Below are positions 21,813 to 30,846 of a DNA stretch of 64,000 bases, in pieces; the first letter of the stretch is position 1; each line of letters starts with the position of its first letter. The translations under genes were made by a program, and so were the position numbers. The notes under the pieces were generated by a model. The model did no database searches, was not told the DNA's origin, and was given only the letters and a program-made list of their open reading frames with translations. The DNA is from Tenacibaculum maritimum NCIMB 2154 (GTDB lineage: Bacteria > Bacteroidota > Bacteroidia > Flavobacteriales > Flavobacteriaceae): positions 1,674,001 through 1,738,000 of the forward strand of contig NZ_LT634361.1 of assembly GCF_900119795.1 (NCBI RefSeq). The letters run 5' to 3'.

Positions 21813-22433
21813 TAACTAACTATTAAATATTCCCCCAAATGAAAAAAATATCATTTCTTTGACTTACGTAACATATCGTTCTCGTATAAAAAATCAATAA
21901 AATCTTATAATTTATCATCTCTTACAAATAATTAAGAGACTTCTCAAGGTACCTATAGCATGTATTGCTTTCTTTTAATTTTTGTTGTTAAGAATGTACG
22001 GATATGCTTTTGAAATTCAACTTTTATAAGATTTATATAAACTTTACATATTAAAACATACTTATTAACGCCGTACAGGCATTTTTAAGACGGAATTTTT
22101 ATGCAAAAAGTGCCCCTTTTTGTTAACCAACTATTAAACATTCCCCCAAATGAAAAAAATATCATTTTTTTGACTTGCGTAACATATTGTTCTCGTATAA
22201 AAAATCAATAAAATCTTATAATTTATCATCTCTTATAAATAATTAGGAGATTTCTCAAGCTACCTATAGCAGGTATTGCTTTCTTTCAATTTTTGTTGCT
22301 AAGAATGTACGGATATGCTTTTGAAATTCAACTTTTATAAGATTTATATAAACTTTACATAATTAAAATATGCTTATTAACGCCGTACAGGCATTTTTAA
22401 GACGGATTTTTATGCAAAAAAGTGACCCTTTTG
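21813..22433. repeat. Tandem duplication of 311 bp upstream of the toxin-like gene
   Basis: Two consecutive copies (21813-22123 and 22124-22433), over 90 percent alike by eye, from AACTATTAAA[T/C]ATTCCCCC to AAAAGTG[A/C]CCC. Each contains ATGAAAAAAATATCATTT, which would start MKKISF like a lipoprotein signal peptide but stops within eight codons. Each also has the GC-richer stretch GCCGTACAGGC. They may be promoter-region duplicates or two fossil leader peptides of a lost paralogue. Confidence 0.85.
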
Positions 22434-22465
22434 AATTAATATAAACCCCTTAAATATAATTAAAA

Positions 22466-23527
22466 ATGAAAAAAATTATTACGTCTTTAACATTGTTAGC
22501 TTTTATAGCTTATTCCTGTAATACAGATGACGAAGTACTTTCTAATCAACAAGTAAGTACTACAGGAATAGATAATAAAGGTATTAAGTTGGAAGGAGAC
22601 GAGGCTTTGAAAGCTCTCGAAGAAATCAACGCTAGCAATGAATGGAAATTAATAGCTAAAGGAGAAAAAGAAAGTGAAGAAAGAGTTTCAAATGGTTTAA
22701 TAAGCTTACCAGCTTCTTCCCCATTAAACATAACTCAAGGATTAGAAAAATTAGGCATTACAACTGGTGAAATTACACAAGCAACATCTACATTTGATAA
22801 GTGGCTAGCTCACTTTGAGGTTTTTAAACCTTATGCTGTTTTCTTTAATGATAAAGATGTGTTGAACAATCAGTATGGATATACTCCTAAATATGTAGGT
22901 AGCAGAAATAGAGAGAGATATGGATATGTTCCTTTTGCTATCAAAGCAGGAAAACCTTCTGTAAGTTATGATAGATTAGATACTCAAGGAAAAGAAGTTC
23001 ATGAGTTTTATATTATTAATGAAAGTAACTTAACAGATGAATCAACGCAATCATATTCATATGAGCAAGGTGTAGAAGAATCTGTAAATGTAAGTGCGGG
23101 AGTTTCTTTAGGCTTTGAAGCTAAAATAGGCGTTCCTATGTTTGCTGAATCTAGTTTTTCTGTAGGTGTGGAGCTTAGTACAGGGTATTCTAATACTAGA
23201 AGTACTGTTAAAACTATTGCTGCTGAATATACAGCTCAAATGCCTCCTAGAACTAAGAGAAAAATTAGAATTGTAACTGATTTAGTAAATGTTGATGCTA
23301 GGTATAAGATTCCTTATGTTCTTAATGGTAACTTTGAAGCATACTATTATTACCAATTAGAACATACAGGAGGAAGATCAACTCCTGATGGTGATAAAAC
23401 AAGAAACATCTTCCCTGCTAGTACTCTTGATAAGTACATAGGAAACCAAAAAAGTGCAGGTAGTATATCATATTTAAAGAAATCAAATGTACAGGTATTT
23501 GCAGGTCCAGCGATTCCGTTAGACTAA
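22466..23527 (+). CDS. Lipoprotein resembling aerolysin/ETX-MTX2 pore-forming proteins
   Basis: A 353-aa protein. A lipoprotein signal peptide ends in FIAYSC with the acylated Cys18. After a helical N-terminal part, the region 190-320 has the pattern of beta-pore-forming toxins: a run of alternating Ser/Val/Gly (EESVNVSAGVSLGFEAKIGV), then FSVGVELSTGYSNTRSTVKT, the QMPPRTKRKIRIVTD element and RYKIPYVLNGNFEAYY. In aerolysin-like proteins the Ser/Thr-rich hairpin inserts into membranes. It could be a secreted toxin or an interbacterial/predation factor. The assignment rests on pattern only. A terminator follows the stop. Confidence 0.62.
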   Translation: MKKIITSLTLLAFIAYSCNTDDEVLSNQQVSTTGIDNKGIKLEGDEALKALEEINASNEWKLIAKGEKESEERVSNGLISLPASSPLNITQGLEKLGITTGEITQATSTFDKWLAHFEVFKPYAVFFNDKDVLNNQYGYTPKYVGSRNRERYGYVPFAIKAGKPSVSYDRLDTQGKEVHEFYIINESNLTDESTQSYSYEQGVEESVNVSAGVSLGFEAKIGVPMFAESSFSVGVELSTGYSNTRSTVKTIAAEYTAQMPPRTKRKIRIVTDLVNVDARYKIPYVLNGNFEAYYYYQLEHTGGRSTPDGDKTRNIFPASTLDKYIGNQKSAGSISYLKKSNVQVFAGPAIPLD

Positions 23528-23569
23528 TATAGTTACATTTGACTTTACCCTTGAAAATTAAGTGTTAAG

Positions 23570-23599
23570 TTCCATCATGAGTTTTCATGATGGAATTTT
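23570..23599 (+). terminator. Terminator after the toxin-like gene
   Basis: TTCCATCATGA, loop GTTT, TCATGATGGAA, then TTTTTC: an 11-bp perfect stem with a T-tract. Confidence 0.85.
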
Positions 23600-23635
23600 T
23601 CTTTATGGAATCATGAATAAGGCTTCCGTAATTCA

Positions 23636-23664
23636 TTGGCAAAATATTTATTAGAGTATATTTG
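23636..23664 (+). promoter_or_regulatory. Flavobacterial promoter of the dihydrouridine synthase gene
   Basis: TTG (23636-23638), 18-nt spacer, TATATTTG (23657-23664), a full match to the Bacteroidota TTG/TAnnTTTG consensus. The ATG at 23670 is only five bases after the box, so the transcript would be leaderless or nearly so. Confidence 0.65.
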
Positions 23665-23669
23665 CTGCT

Positions 23670-24617
23670 ATGAACTTTACCTTATTATCTTCTCCTTTGC
23701 AAGGATTTACTGATTTCCGGTTTCGAAATGCTCAAAACAAATATTTTGGAGGTATTGATACTTTTTATGCTCCATACATTCGGTTAAACGGAAAAATGAA
23801 AATTAAATCGAGTTATGATAAAGATTTGCAGCTTGAAAATAATAAAACATTAGAGGTGATTCCTCAAATTATAACGAATAAAGTTGAAGAGTTTTTATTT
23901 GTTGCAAAATATGTGCAAGAGCTAGGCTATAAGGAGCTAAATTGGAACTTGGGCTGCCCCTATCCTATGGTAACTAAGTCAGGAATGGGCTCAGGACTTA
24001 TTGCTAATCGTGCTAAAATTGATGCAATATTAGATCAAGTACATCATGAAACAGATATTGTAGTATCTATGAAAATGAGATTAGGATATGAAAATAGCAA
24101 CGAAATACTAAGCACCTTCCCTATTCTTGAAAAATATCCTTTAAAAAATGTAGCGATTCATGCCAGAATAGGCAAGCAGCTTTATAAAGGCGGCGTTGAT
24201 TTGAATGCTTTCCAAAAATGTATTGATACTTCAAAGCATTTGCTATACTATAATGGAGATATTACTTCTATAGAGGAATTTAAAAAAATACAACAGCGCT
24301 TTCCTGCTATTAAGCATTTTATGATAGGCCGTGGTTTGATAGCCGACCCGTTTTTACCTAGTATGATTAAAGAAAATGCCACGGAATATCCAAAAGATAG
24401 ATGGAGTATTTTTAGAGATTTTCATGAAGAAATTTATCAGCAATACGATGCTGCTTTATCTGGACCAACTCCTATAAAAATGAAAATGTTAGGTTTTTGG
24501 GAGTATTTTTCTAAATCTTTTTCAAACCCTCATAAAACATATAAAAAAATAAAAAAAGCAACCTCTCCACAGAAGTATCAGCAAGCAGTAAAAGAAATAC
24601 TAGATAACGAAAAATAA
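23670..24617 (+). CDS. dus: tRNA-dihydrouridine synthase
   Basis: A 315-aa FMN-dependent enzyme of the Dus family that reduces uridine to dihydrouridine in tRNA D-loops. The N-terminal LLSSPLQGFTDFRFRNA binds FMN, NLGCPYP holds the catalytic Cys96, MKMRLGYEN is in the TIM-barrel core, and HARIGKQLYKGGVD and FMIGRGLIADPFL are the later FMN-phosphate motifs. The start is fixed because the FMN motif begins by residue 5. It stands first in a plus-strand run with the MFS, pseudouridine synthase and chromate transporter genes, gaps 11, 11 and -13 bp. Subfamily (DusA/B/C) is not assigned. Confidence 0.92.
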   Translation: MNFTLLSSPLQGFTDFRFRNAQNKYFGGIDTFYAPYIRLNGKMKIKSSYDKDLQLENNKTLEVIPQIITNKVEEFLFVAKYVQELGYKELNWNLGCPYPMVTKSGMGSGLIANRAKIDAILDQVHHETDIVVSMKMRLGYENSNEILSTFPILEKYPLKNVAIHARIGKQLYKGGVDLNAFQKCIDTSKHLLYYNGDITSIEEFKKIQQRFPAIKHFMIGRGLIADPFLPSMIKENATEYPKDRWSIFRDFHEEIYQQYDAALSGPTPIKMKMLGFWEYFSKSFSNPHKTYKKIKKATSPQKYQQAVKEILDNEK

Positions 24618-24628
24618 ATACCTATATA

Positions 24629-25843
24629 ATGCAAAAACAAAAAAAATCGCAATTAGAATTTATTGCGTTAATGGCTTCATTAATGTCATTAGTGGCACTT
24701 GCTATAGATGCTTTACTTCCTGCATTAAAACAGATAGGAATTTCTATAGGTATTGCATACGTTAACGATAACCAACTATTAATAACCATGATATTTTTAG
24801 GCTTGGGACTAGGACAATTAATAGCAGGGCCTATTTCAGATAGTATTGGAAGAAAGCCATTAATTTACTGGGGGTTTGCTGTGTTTGTTATAGCTAGTTT
24901 TATATGTGTGACTGCTGAAAGTTTAGAAATGATGGTGGTAGGTAGAATATTACAAGGAATTGGACTTTCTGCTCCTAGAACGATTAGTATAGCCATGGTT
25001 AGAGATAGTTTTAGTGGTGACTATATGGCTAGAATCATGTCTTTTATAGTAGTTGTATTTATTCTGATTCCAGTAGTAGCTCCTGCAATAGGAAAAATAA
25101 TGCTTGATTTATATGGATGGAAATCTATTTTCTATAGCCAGTTGATCTTTGGAGTATTGGTGATTATTTGGTTTTGGAAAAGACAACCTGAGACGTTGAG
25201 TAATCATCATAAAAAAAAGTTTTCCACCAATTTATTTGTAAATGGTTTTAAAGAGTTTATAAAGCACAAAGCAGCTATTATTTTTACATTAATATCTGGC
25301 TTTATAACAGGGGCATTCATGGTATATTTATCAGCTTCGCAAACAATATTTCAAGAACAATATGGTTTGGTAAATGAATTTCCGTTTATTTTTGCAGGAC
25401 TGGCTATAGCTGTTGGTTTTGCTACTTTTTTAAATGGTGCTTTTGTTGTAAAATATGGAATGTTACGGCTTATTTCTGTATTTTTAGTTTTATTCACAAT
25501 CATTCCTCTTATATATCTTTTTCTATTTTATCAAAAGAGCAATCCTTCTATTATTGTACTGCTAAGTTTTTTTGGGGTTCAGTTTTTTGCCATTGGTTTT
25601 TTGTTTGGAAATTTGAGAGCTTTAGCCATGCAGCCTATTGGATACATTGCTGGTGTAGGAGCCGCTATTAATGGCTTTTTTTCAACAATAATGGCAGTTC
25701 CAATAGCTTCTTATATTGGAAGTTTTATAAACACTACTGCCCTACCTCTTTTTATAGGCTTTTTAGTTTGTGGGGTATTTTCTTTAGCGCTATTGGCTAT
25801 TTTTAAAAAGGAAAAGTCTAACAATTTTTCAAATCAAACATAA
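24629..25843 (+). CDS. MFS transporter, Bcr/CflA drug-resistance type
   Basis: A 404-aa inner-membrane transporter with about 12 membrane segments. The motif-A region GPISDSIGRKPLIYWG between segments 2 and 3 and motif C-like VVAPAIGKIML in segment 5 mark the DHA1 (Bcr/CflA) exporters, which move drugs or metabolites out with protons. It starts 11 bp after the dus gene. The substrate cannot be inferred. Confidence 0.9.
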   Translation: MQKQKKSQLEFIALMASLMSLVALAIDALLPALKQIGISIGIAYVNDNQLLITMIFLGLGLGQLIAGPISDSIGRKPLIYWGFAVFVIASFICVTAESLEMMVVGRILQGIGLSAPRTISIAMVRDSFSGDYMARIMSFIVVVFILIPVVAPAIGKIMLDLYGWKSIFYSQLIFGVLVIIWFWKRQPETLSNHHKKKFSTNLFVNGFKEFIKHKAAIIFTLISGFITGAFMVYLSASQTIFQEQYGLVNEFPFIFAGLAIAVGFATFLNGAFVVKYGMLRLISVFLVLFTIIPLIYLFLFYQKSNPSIIVLLSFFGVQFFAIGFLFGNLRALAMQPIGYIAGVGAAINGFFSTIMAVPIASYIGSFINTTALPLFIGFLVCGVFSLALLAIFKKEKSNNFSNQT

Positions 25844-25854
25844 AAACATTTCTA

Positions 25855-26550
25855 TTGAAGATTCCTATTATTTATCAAGACGAACATATGCTTTGTGTAT
25901 CAAAACCTAATAATACTTTGGTGCATCATGCACACCATTCGCGTAATGTTTCTAATGAAAAATCATTACTACAGCTATTAGACGAACAAATTGGAGGAAA
26001 ATATTACCCGATTCATCGCTTAGATCGTAAAACATCTGGAATTATTCTATTAGCTAAAAAAACAGAGTATGTAGCTAAGTTTCAAAAATTATTTACCAAT
26101 AATGAAATACAAAAAACTTATTACGGGGTTATTAGAGGACATTCTCCTAAAGCAAAAATTATTGACACGCCAGTAAAAGGACGTGATGGGAAGGTGTATA
26201 AAGAGGCGGAAACTCAATTAAAAACTTTACAAACGATCACTTTAAACATTCCTGTAAAACCTTATGAAACTTCTCGGTATAGTTTGGTTGAATTGAAGCC
26301 AAAAACGGGAAGGTTGCATCAACTGCGAATTCATATGAATAAAATTAGTCATCCATTAATAGGAGATGCCAAGTATGGAGATAAAAACCATGACATGATG
26401 TATGTAAATAACTTTGGATGGGAAAACATGTTTTTGCATGCCAGCAGCTTAGAATTTGTACACCCTTTTAGCAAAGAGGTCTTGTTTTTAAAATCGGATT
26501 TACCCAAGGATTGGAGTAGCTTATTAAAAGAGTTCAAATGGGAGATTTAA
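25855..26550 (+). CDS. RluA-family pseudouridine synthase (TruC-like)
   Basis: A 231-aa enzyme that isomerises uridine to pseudouridine in rRNA or tRNA. The catalytic motif HRLDRKTSGI holds Asp57, KTYYGVIRGH and SLVELKPKTGRLHQLRIHM are family motifs, and HPLIGDAKYG is near the end. The length and the lack of an S4 domain suit TruC rather than RluC/D. The start is TTG at 25855, because IPIIYQDEHMLCVSKP, the usual N-terminus, begins directly. It overlaps the chromate transporter gene by 13 bp. Confidence 0.9.
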   Translation: MKIPIIYQDEHMLCVSKPNNTLVHHAHHSRNVSNEKSLLQLLDEQIGGKYYPIHRLDRKTSGIILLAKKTEYVAKFQKLFTNNEIQKTYYGVIRGHSPKAKIIDTPVKGRDGKVYKEAETQLKTLQTITLNIPVKPYETSRYSLVELKPKTGRLHQLRIHMNKISHPLIGDAKYGDKNHDMMYVNNFGWENMFLHASSLEFVHPFSKEVLFLKSDLPKDWSSLLKEFKWEI

Positions 26551-27662
26551 AAGAAATAGCTTTTGTGTTTTTTAAATTAGGATGTATTGCTTTTGGCGGC
26601 CCAGCGGCTCATATAGCCATGATGGAAGAGGAAGTTGTTCAGAAGCGAAAGTGGATTTCAAGACAGCATTTTTTGGACCTTATGGGAGCTACTCACTTGA
26701 TTCCAGGACCTAACTCAACTGAATTAACCATGCATTGTGGCTACCAAAGAGGTGGAATATTGGGCGTGTTTGTTGCTGGTATTTCTTTTATTTTTCCAGC
26801 AGTTATCATAACAGGTGTTTTTGCTTGGCTCTATGTTTCTTATGGAAAATTACCAGAAATAATCCCGTTTATTTATGGTATAAAACCGGCAGTATTAGTG
26901 ATTATAGCTATGGCAATACTAAAATTGGGAAAGAAAGCAGTAAAAGGCTATGAATTGACGCTTTTAGGAATCTTAGTAATACTAGCTGCTTTATTAGGTT
27001 GTAATGAAGTAGTTGTTTTACTCGTAGCTGGCGGTATAGGTACTATTTATTTTCATCTAAAAAAACAGCAATTTACCCAAAAGAATCACTTAATAGTTTT
27101 GCCTTTATTTTTATTAAAAGTTTCTTCTATTCCGAAAATAATTCTTTCTTCTTCTATATTTTGGAGTTTTTTAAAAGTTGGAGCTATTTTGTATGGAAGC
27201 GGATATGTTCTATTTGCTTATTTAGATGCGGAGTTAGTTGCTAGCGGATTGCTTTCAAGGCAAGAACTAATTGATGCTATTGCTATTGGCCAACTTACTC
27301 CTGGCCCAGTACTTTCTACAGCTACTTTTATAGGATATCAATTAAACGGTATATCAGGTGCTATTGCTGCTACCATAGGTATATTTTTACCGTCTTTTAT
27401 TTTTGTGCTTATTTTAAATCCTCTTGTAGATAAAATGAGAGCTTCTAAAATACTATCTTACTTTTTAGATTCAGTAAATGTAGCTGCCGTTGCTATCATG
27501 CTCGTAGTGTTGATTAAAATGGGATATAGCTCTTTAATTAGCTATAGGGAATTTATAATTCTGGGAATCAGTATTTTATTAATTTATAAAATAAAAAAAA
27601 TGAATAGTATATGGCTAGTTCCTATTGGTGCCATTATAGGATATTTACTAACTTTTATATAA
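26538..27662 (+). CDS. chrA: Chromate transporter (CHR family)
   Basis: A 374-aa two-domain CHR protein. Each half carries the family signature: FFKLGCIAFGGPAAHIAMME with GATHLIPGPNSTE in the first, and FLKVGAILYGSGYVLFAYL with AIGQLTPGPVLSTATFIGYQ in the second. It is thought to exchange chromate for sulfate at the inner membrane. It overlaps the preceding gene, so translational coupling is likely. A strong bidirectional terminator follows. Confidence 0.92.
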   Translation: MGDLKEIAFVFFKLGCIAFGGPAAHIAMMEEEVVQKRKWISRQHFLDLMGATHLIPGPNSTELTMHCGYQRGGILGVFVAGISFIFPAVIITGVFAWLYVSYGKLPEIIPFIYGIKPAVLVIIAMAILKLGKKAVKGYELTLLGILVILAALLGCNEVVVLLVAGGIGTIYFHLKKQQFTQKNHLIVLPLFLLKVSSIPKIILSSSIFWSFLKVGAILYGSGYVLFAYLDAELVASGLLSRQELIDAIAIGQLTPGPVLSTATFIGYQLNGISGAIAATIGIFLPSFIFVLILNPLVDKMRASKILSYFLDSVNVAAVAIMLVVLIKMGYSSLISYREFIILGISILLIYKIKKMNSIWLVPIGAIIGYLLTFI

Positions 27663-27681
27663 AACGTGAAAAGGCGATTAA

Positions 27682-27726
27682 AAAATAGAAAAGGTCGTCT
27701 AAAATTCAGACGACCTTTTCTATTTA
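27682..27726. terminator. Bidirectional terminator between chrA and the Lrp gene
   Basis: A 19-bp perfect stem, AAAATAGAAAAGGTCGTCT with its complement (27682-27700 and 27708-27726) around a 7-nt loop, lies between convergent genes. Confidence 0.9.
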
Positions 27727-27746
27727 ATAAAAGATTAAAAATCTTT

Positions 27747-28226
27747 TTACAGTTCTTTAAAAATAGCGTGCATCATTCTTTTTTTATCATTGATGCTCTC
27801 CTCTAATGAAATCATAGTTTCAGTTCTACTAACACCTTCAATATCATCTATTCTATAAATGATTTCTTTAGCTTCATTAGTTCCTTTTGCTCTTACTTTA
27901 CAAAAAATATTGTATTTACCAGCAGTAACATAGGCTACTGTTACATTAGGTATCAAACGTAAGTTTTCTAGTACGTATTGAGTTTTTGATGTTTTATCTA
28001 AAAAAACACCTACATGTGCAATAAAAGAATATCCCATTTTTTCGTAATTCAACGTTAGTGTTGAACCTTGAATAATTCCTTCATCTTCCATTTTTTTTAC
28101 ACGAACATGGATGGTTCCTGCAGAAACTAAAAGTTTTTTGGCAATGTCTGTAAACGGAGTACGCGCATTTTCTATTAAAATGTCTAAAATTTGATGGTCT
28201 ATTTCATCAAGGACAAATTTCTTCAT
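27747..28226 (-). CDS. Lrp/AsnC family transcriptional regulator
   Basis: A 159-aa regulator with an N-terminal HTH (LDEIDHQILDILIENARTPF, then ISAGTIHVRVKKMEDEGII-like VSAGTIHVRVKKMEDEGII) and a C-terminal RAM (AsnC_trans_reg) domain with HVGVFLDKTS and AYVTAGKYNIFCKVRA. Such proteins sense amino acids and act as octamers. It is convergent with chrA and is followed upstream by a minus-strand metabolic run, but no direct target is evident. Confidence 0.93.
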   Translation of the reverse strand: MKKFVLDEIDHQILDILIENARTPFTDIAKKLLVSAGTIHVRVKKMEDEGIIQGSTLTLNYEKMGYSFIAHVGVFLDKTSKTQYVLENLRLIPNVTVAYVTAGKYNIFCKVRAKGTNEAKEIIYRIDDIEGVSRTETMISLEESINDKKRMMHAIFKEL

Positions 28227-28315
28227 TATTTTTTTAAATTTTTTTCAAATAATAGTGCAAAAATATTAATTTTTTTAGTCATATCATACTTTTTTTTAAG
28301 TAAAGTTTAAAAAAA

Positions 28316-29365
28316 TCAGTCTTTTTGTATGATATCTCTATGAGCTAAGAAGTTGGATAAATCACCTTCTTTTTCCTTTTTTAAAGCGGTTACAAAGGTA
28401 CCATTTTCTATCGTTTCTACATACTGAAAAGCAACATCTTTTTTGTTTTTATTTCTATGTATAACGTCAAAGAAAACCTTTTGATTATTGGGAATATCGA
28501 AATATTCTTTATATTGATGATACTTATTTTCAATTGAAATATGATAGATACCTTGTACTAAAGCATAGAAGTTGTATTCTCGTACTTTTTCTCTTTGATA
28601 ATCATTTGGGTAATGCCCTGCTTCTATTAAAATAGTATTATGCCCTAGCTTCTGAAAATTATCTCCTGTTGCCGTTGGATAAAATTCGTCAGTATAACGA
28701 CCTATATGATTCGGTATTATTTGCTGTAAGAAAGAGTTCATGGCAATAATAACATTCATGGTAGCAATTCTTCCTTGGGTAATTTTTCGGGTTACTTCTT
28801 CTGAAGGAGCCAAAAAAGATATAGCAGCTGGATTTTTAGTTCCTTCAACACCAAAAATGGTGCGTTGGTCATGTAAATTAAAGCAAAATATTGGAGAAAA
28901 ACGATCTAATATAGTTCTTAATAACCTACTTTCTTTAGCTTTTAAATCAACAGCATCTCTATTCAAATCAATTCCGTTTGAATTTACTCTAGTATATGCT
29001 AAAGAGCCATCAGGATTTAACATAGGAATGATTTCTAAAGTACATTCTTCCAAAATTTTACGAACCAATACAGATGCTTGTTCTTGTATTAAAAAATTGA
29101 ATAGATCAAAAATAGCTTTGGTTCCAGTACTCTCATTTCCATGCATTTGACTCCATATAAGAATCTTCTTTTTTCCAGTACCTATTGATACTTTATAAAT
29201 AGGTACTCCTTTTTCAGAATTTCCTATTTTTTCTGAAGAAAAATGACTTGCTATATTCGCTAATAAAGGCTTTATATCTTGAAAAGAAATCCATTTTCCT
29301 GATAAAGTACTTTCTTTTATCTTCAGATAGTCTTGCTGAAGTTTTTTTACGTTTAACAATGTCAT
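28316..29365 (-). CDS. M14-family zinc carboxypeptidase
   Basis: A 349-aa peptidase. Zinc ligands: HGNE (His75, Glu78) and His165 in FNLHDQRTIFG. Substrate-binding residues appear in NSNGIDLNRDAV, and the general base is Glu248 in TILIEAGHYPND. No signal peptide is visible, so it appears cytoplasmic and may trim a peptide or amide conjugate. It follows the class V aminotransferase gene with a one-base gap, the last of a run that begins at the GlmM-type gene. Confidence 0.87.
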   Translation of the reverse strand: MTLLNVKKLQQDYLKIKESTLSGKWISFQDIKPLLANIASHFSSEKIGNSEKGVPIYKVSIGTGKKKILIWSQMHGNESTGTKAIFDLFNFLIQEQASVLVRKILEECTLEIIPMLNPDGSLAYTRVNSNGIDLNRDAVDLKAKESRLLRTILDRFSPIFCFNLHDQRTIFGVEGTKNPAAISFLAPSEEVTRKITQGRIATMNVIIAMNSFLQQIIPNHIGRYTDEFYPTATGDNFQKLGHNTILIEAGHYPNDYQREKVREYNFYALVQGIYHISIENKYHQYKEYFDIPNNQKVFFDVIHRNKNKKDVAFQYVETIENGTFVTALKKEKEGDLSNFLAHRDIIQKD

Positions 29366-29366
29366 T

Positions 29367-30845
29367 TTATACAGAGAACCAATTTTTAACCAATCTTTTT
29401 TCTATTGGTTCTGATGAAACATGTACGTAATCATTTTTAATAGCATCATAGCTATAATCTTTGGACCAATCAGCTATATTTTCTGCTAAAGTTTTTAATG
29501 AGCTACAAATAAAAGCTAATTCTGTTGTTGTGATTGTTGGATGAACAGATAAGCGAACCCATCCTGGCTTTTCAGTATTACAGCCTTCTAAAATTAAATT
29601 TTCAATAGCTTTAGAAGTCTTTTTATCTACATTTAATAAAAAATGCCCGTAAGTTCCTGCACAAGAGCATCCTCCTCTAGTTTGAATACCAAAACGATCA
29701 TTTAATAATTTTACAACCAAATTAAAATGGTACTTTTCAAAGTAAAAAGAAAATATACTCAATCTTTCTTTATGATGAGGGGCTAATATATGTACTCCTT
29801 CAATACTTTCTAAGACTGAAAACAAACGCTCATTTATTTCATCTTCTCTTTTTTTAATATTAGTAGTTCCCATCTTTTCTTTTAACTGAATAGCTAAGGC
29901 TATTTTAATAGTTTGTAAAAAAGCTGGAGTACCTCCATCTTCACGAGTTTCTACATCATCAAAATAATCATGGTCACCCCAAGGGTTAGTATAGCTAACC
30001 GTTCCTCCTCCTGGGTTATCAGGTACCATATTTTTATAGAGTTTTTTATTAAAAATTAAGACCCCTGAACTTCCTGGACCCCCTAAAAATTTATGAGGTG
30101 AAAAGAAAACAGCATCTAAATATTCCTCTTTATGTTCAGGGTGCATATTGATATCAACATAAGGAGCAGAACAAGCAAAATCTACGAAGCATAAGCCATT
30201 ATAATCATGTATTATTTTCGCTATTTTATGGTATTCTGTTTTGATACCTGTAACATTAGAGCAAGCTGTAATGGAAGCGATCTTTAATTTTCGCTCTTTA
30301 TTTTCTTCTAAAATCTCTTTGAATTGAGCTAAGCAAATTAAACCTTCCTGATTGCAAGGAATTACTTTTACATCAGCTATTGTTTCTAACCATGATGTTT
30401 GATTAGAATGGTGTTCCATATGACTAACAAAAACAATAGGTCTTTTTTCTTCAGGAATAAGGGTATGCTCTTTAAGATTTTCGCATACCTTTAATCCTAA
30501 AATTCGTTGAAATTTATTAACAACACCAGTCATACCAGAGCCTTCGGTTATCAATACATCATCTTTACTTGCATTTACATGACGTTTAATAATGTTTCTT
30601 GCTTCATGATAAGCTAAAGTCATAGCAGCGCCTGAAGTAGATGTTTCTGTATGCGTATTCGCAACAAAAGGACCGAATTCATTTAATAGCTTCTCCTCTA
30701 TCGGCCTGTATAATCGCCCGCTTGCAGTCCAATCACTATAAATTAATTTTTGAATTCCATAAGGCGATTCAAACGATTGATCGATACCTACGATATTTTT
30801 ACGAAACTGATTAAAATAATGCTCTAGTGTTTCCATCTGTGTCAT
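29367..30845 (-). CDS. PLP-dependent class V aminotransferase (cysteine-desulfurase-like)
   Basis: A 492-aa fold-type I PLP enzyme. The PLP lysine is Lys252 in FFSPHKFLGGPGSSGVL, Asp222 in FVDFACSAPY binds the pyridine nitrogen, and FVSHMEHHSN contains the stacking His. The sequence TRGGCSCAGTYGHFLL near the C-terminus supplies cysteines as in cysteine-desulfurase relatives. It is longer than IscS/SufS, and no scaffold protein is adjacent, so the substrate is open. One base separates it from both neighbours. Confidence 0.87.
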   Translation of the reverse strand: MTQMETLEHYFNQFRKNIVGIDQSFESPYGIQKLIYSDWTASGRLYRPIEEKLLNEFGPFVANTHTETSTSGAAMTLAYHEARNIIKRHVNASKDDVLITEGSGMTGVVNKFQRILGLKVCENLKEHTLIPEEKRPIVFVSHMEHHSNQTSWLETIADVKVIPCNQEGLICLAQFKEILEENKERKLKIASITACSNVTGIKTEYHKIAKIIHDYNGLCFVDFACSAPYVDINMHPEHKEEYLDAVFFSPHKFLGGPGSSGVLIFNKKLYKNMVPDNPGGGTVSYTNPWGDHDYFDDVETREDGGTPAFLQTIKIALAIQLKEKMGTTNIKKREDEINERLFSVLESIEGVHILAPHHKERLSIFSFYFEKYHFNLVVKLLNDRFGIQTRGGCSCAGTYGHFLLNVDKKTSKAIENLILEGCNTEKPGWVRLSVHPTITTTELAFICSSLKTLAENIADWSKDYSYDAIKNDYVHVSSEPIEKRLVKNWFSV

Positions 30846-30846
30846 T

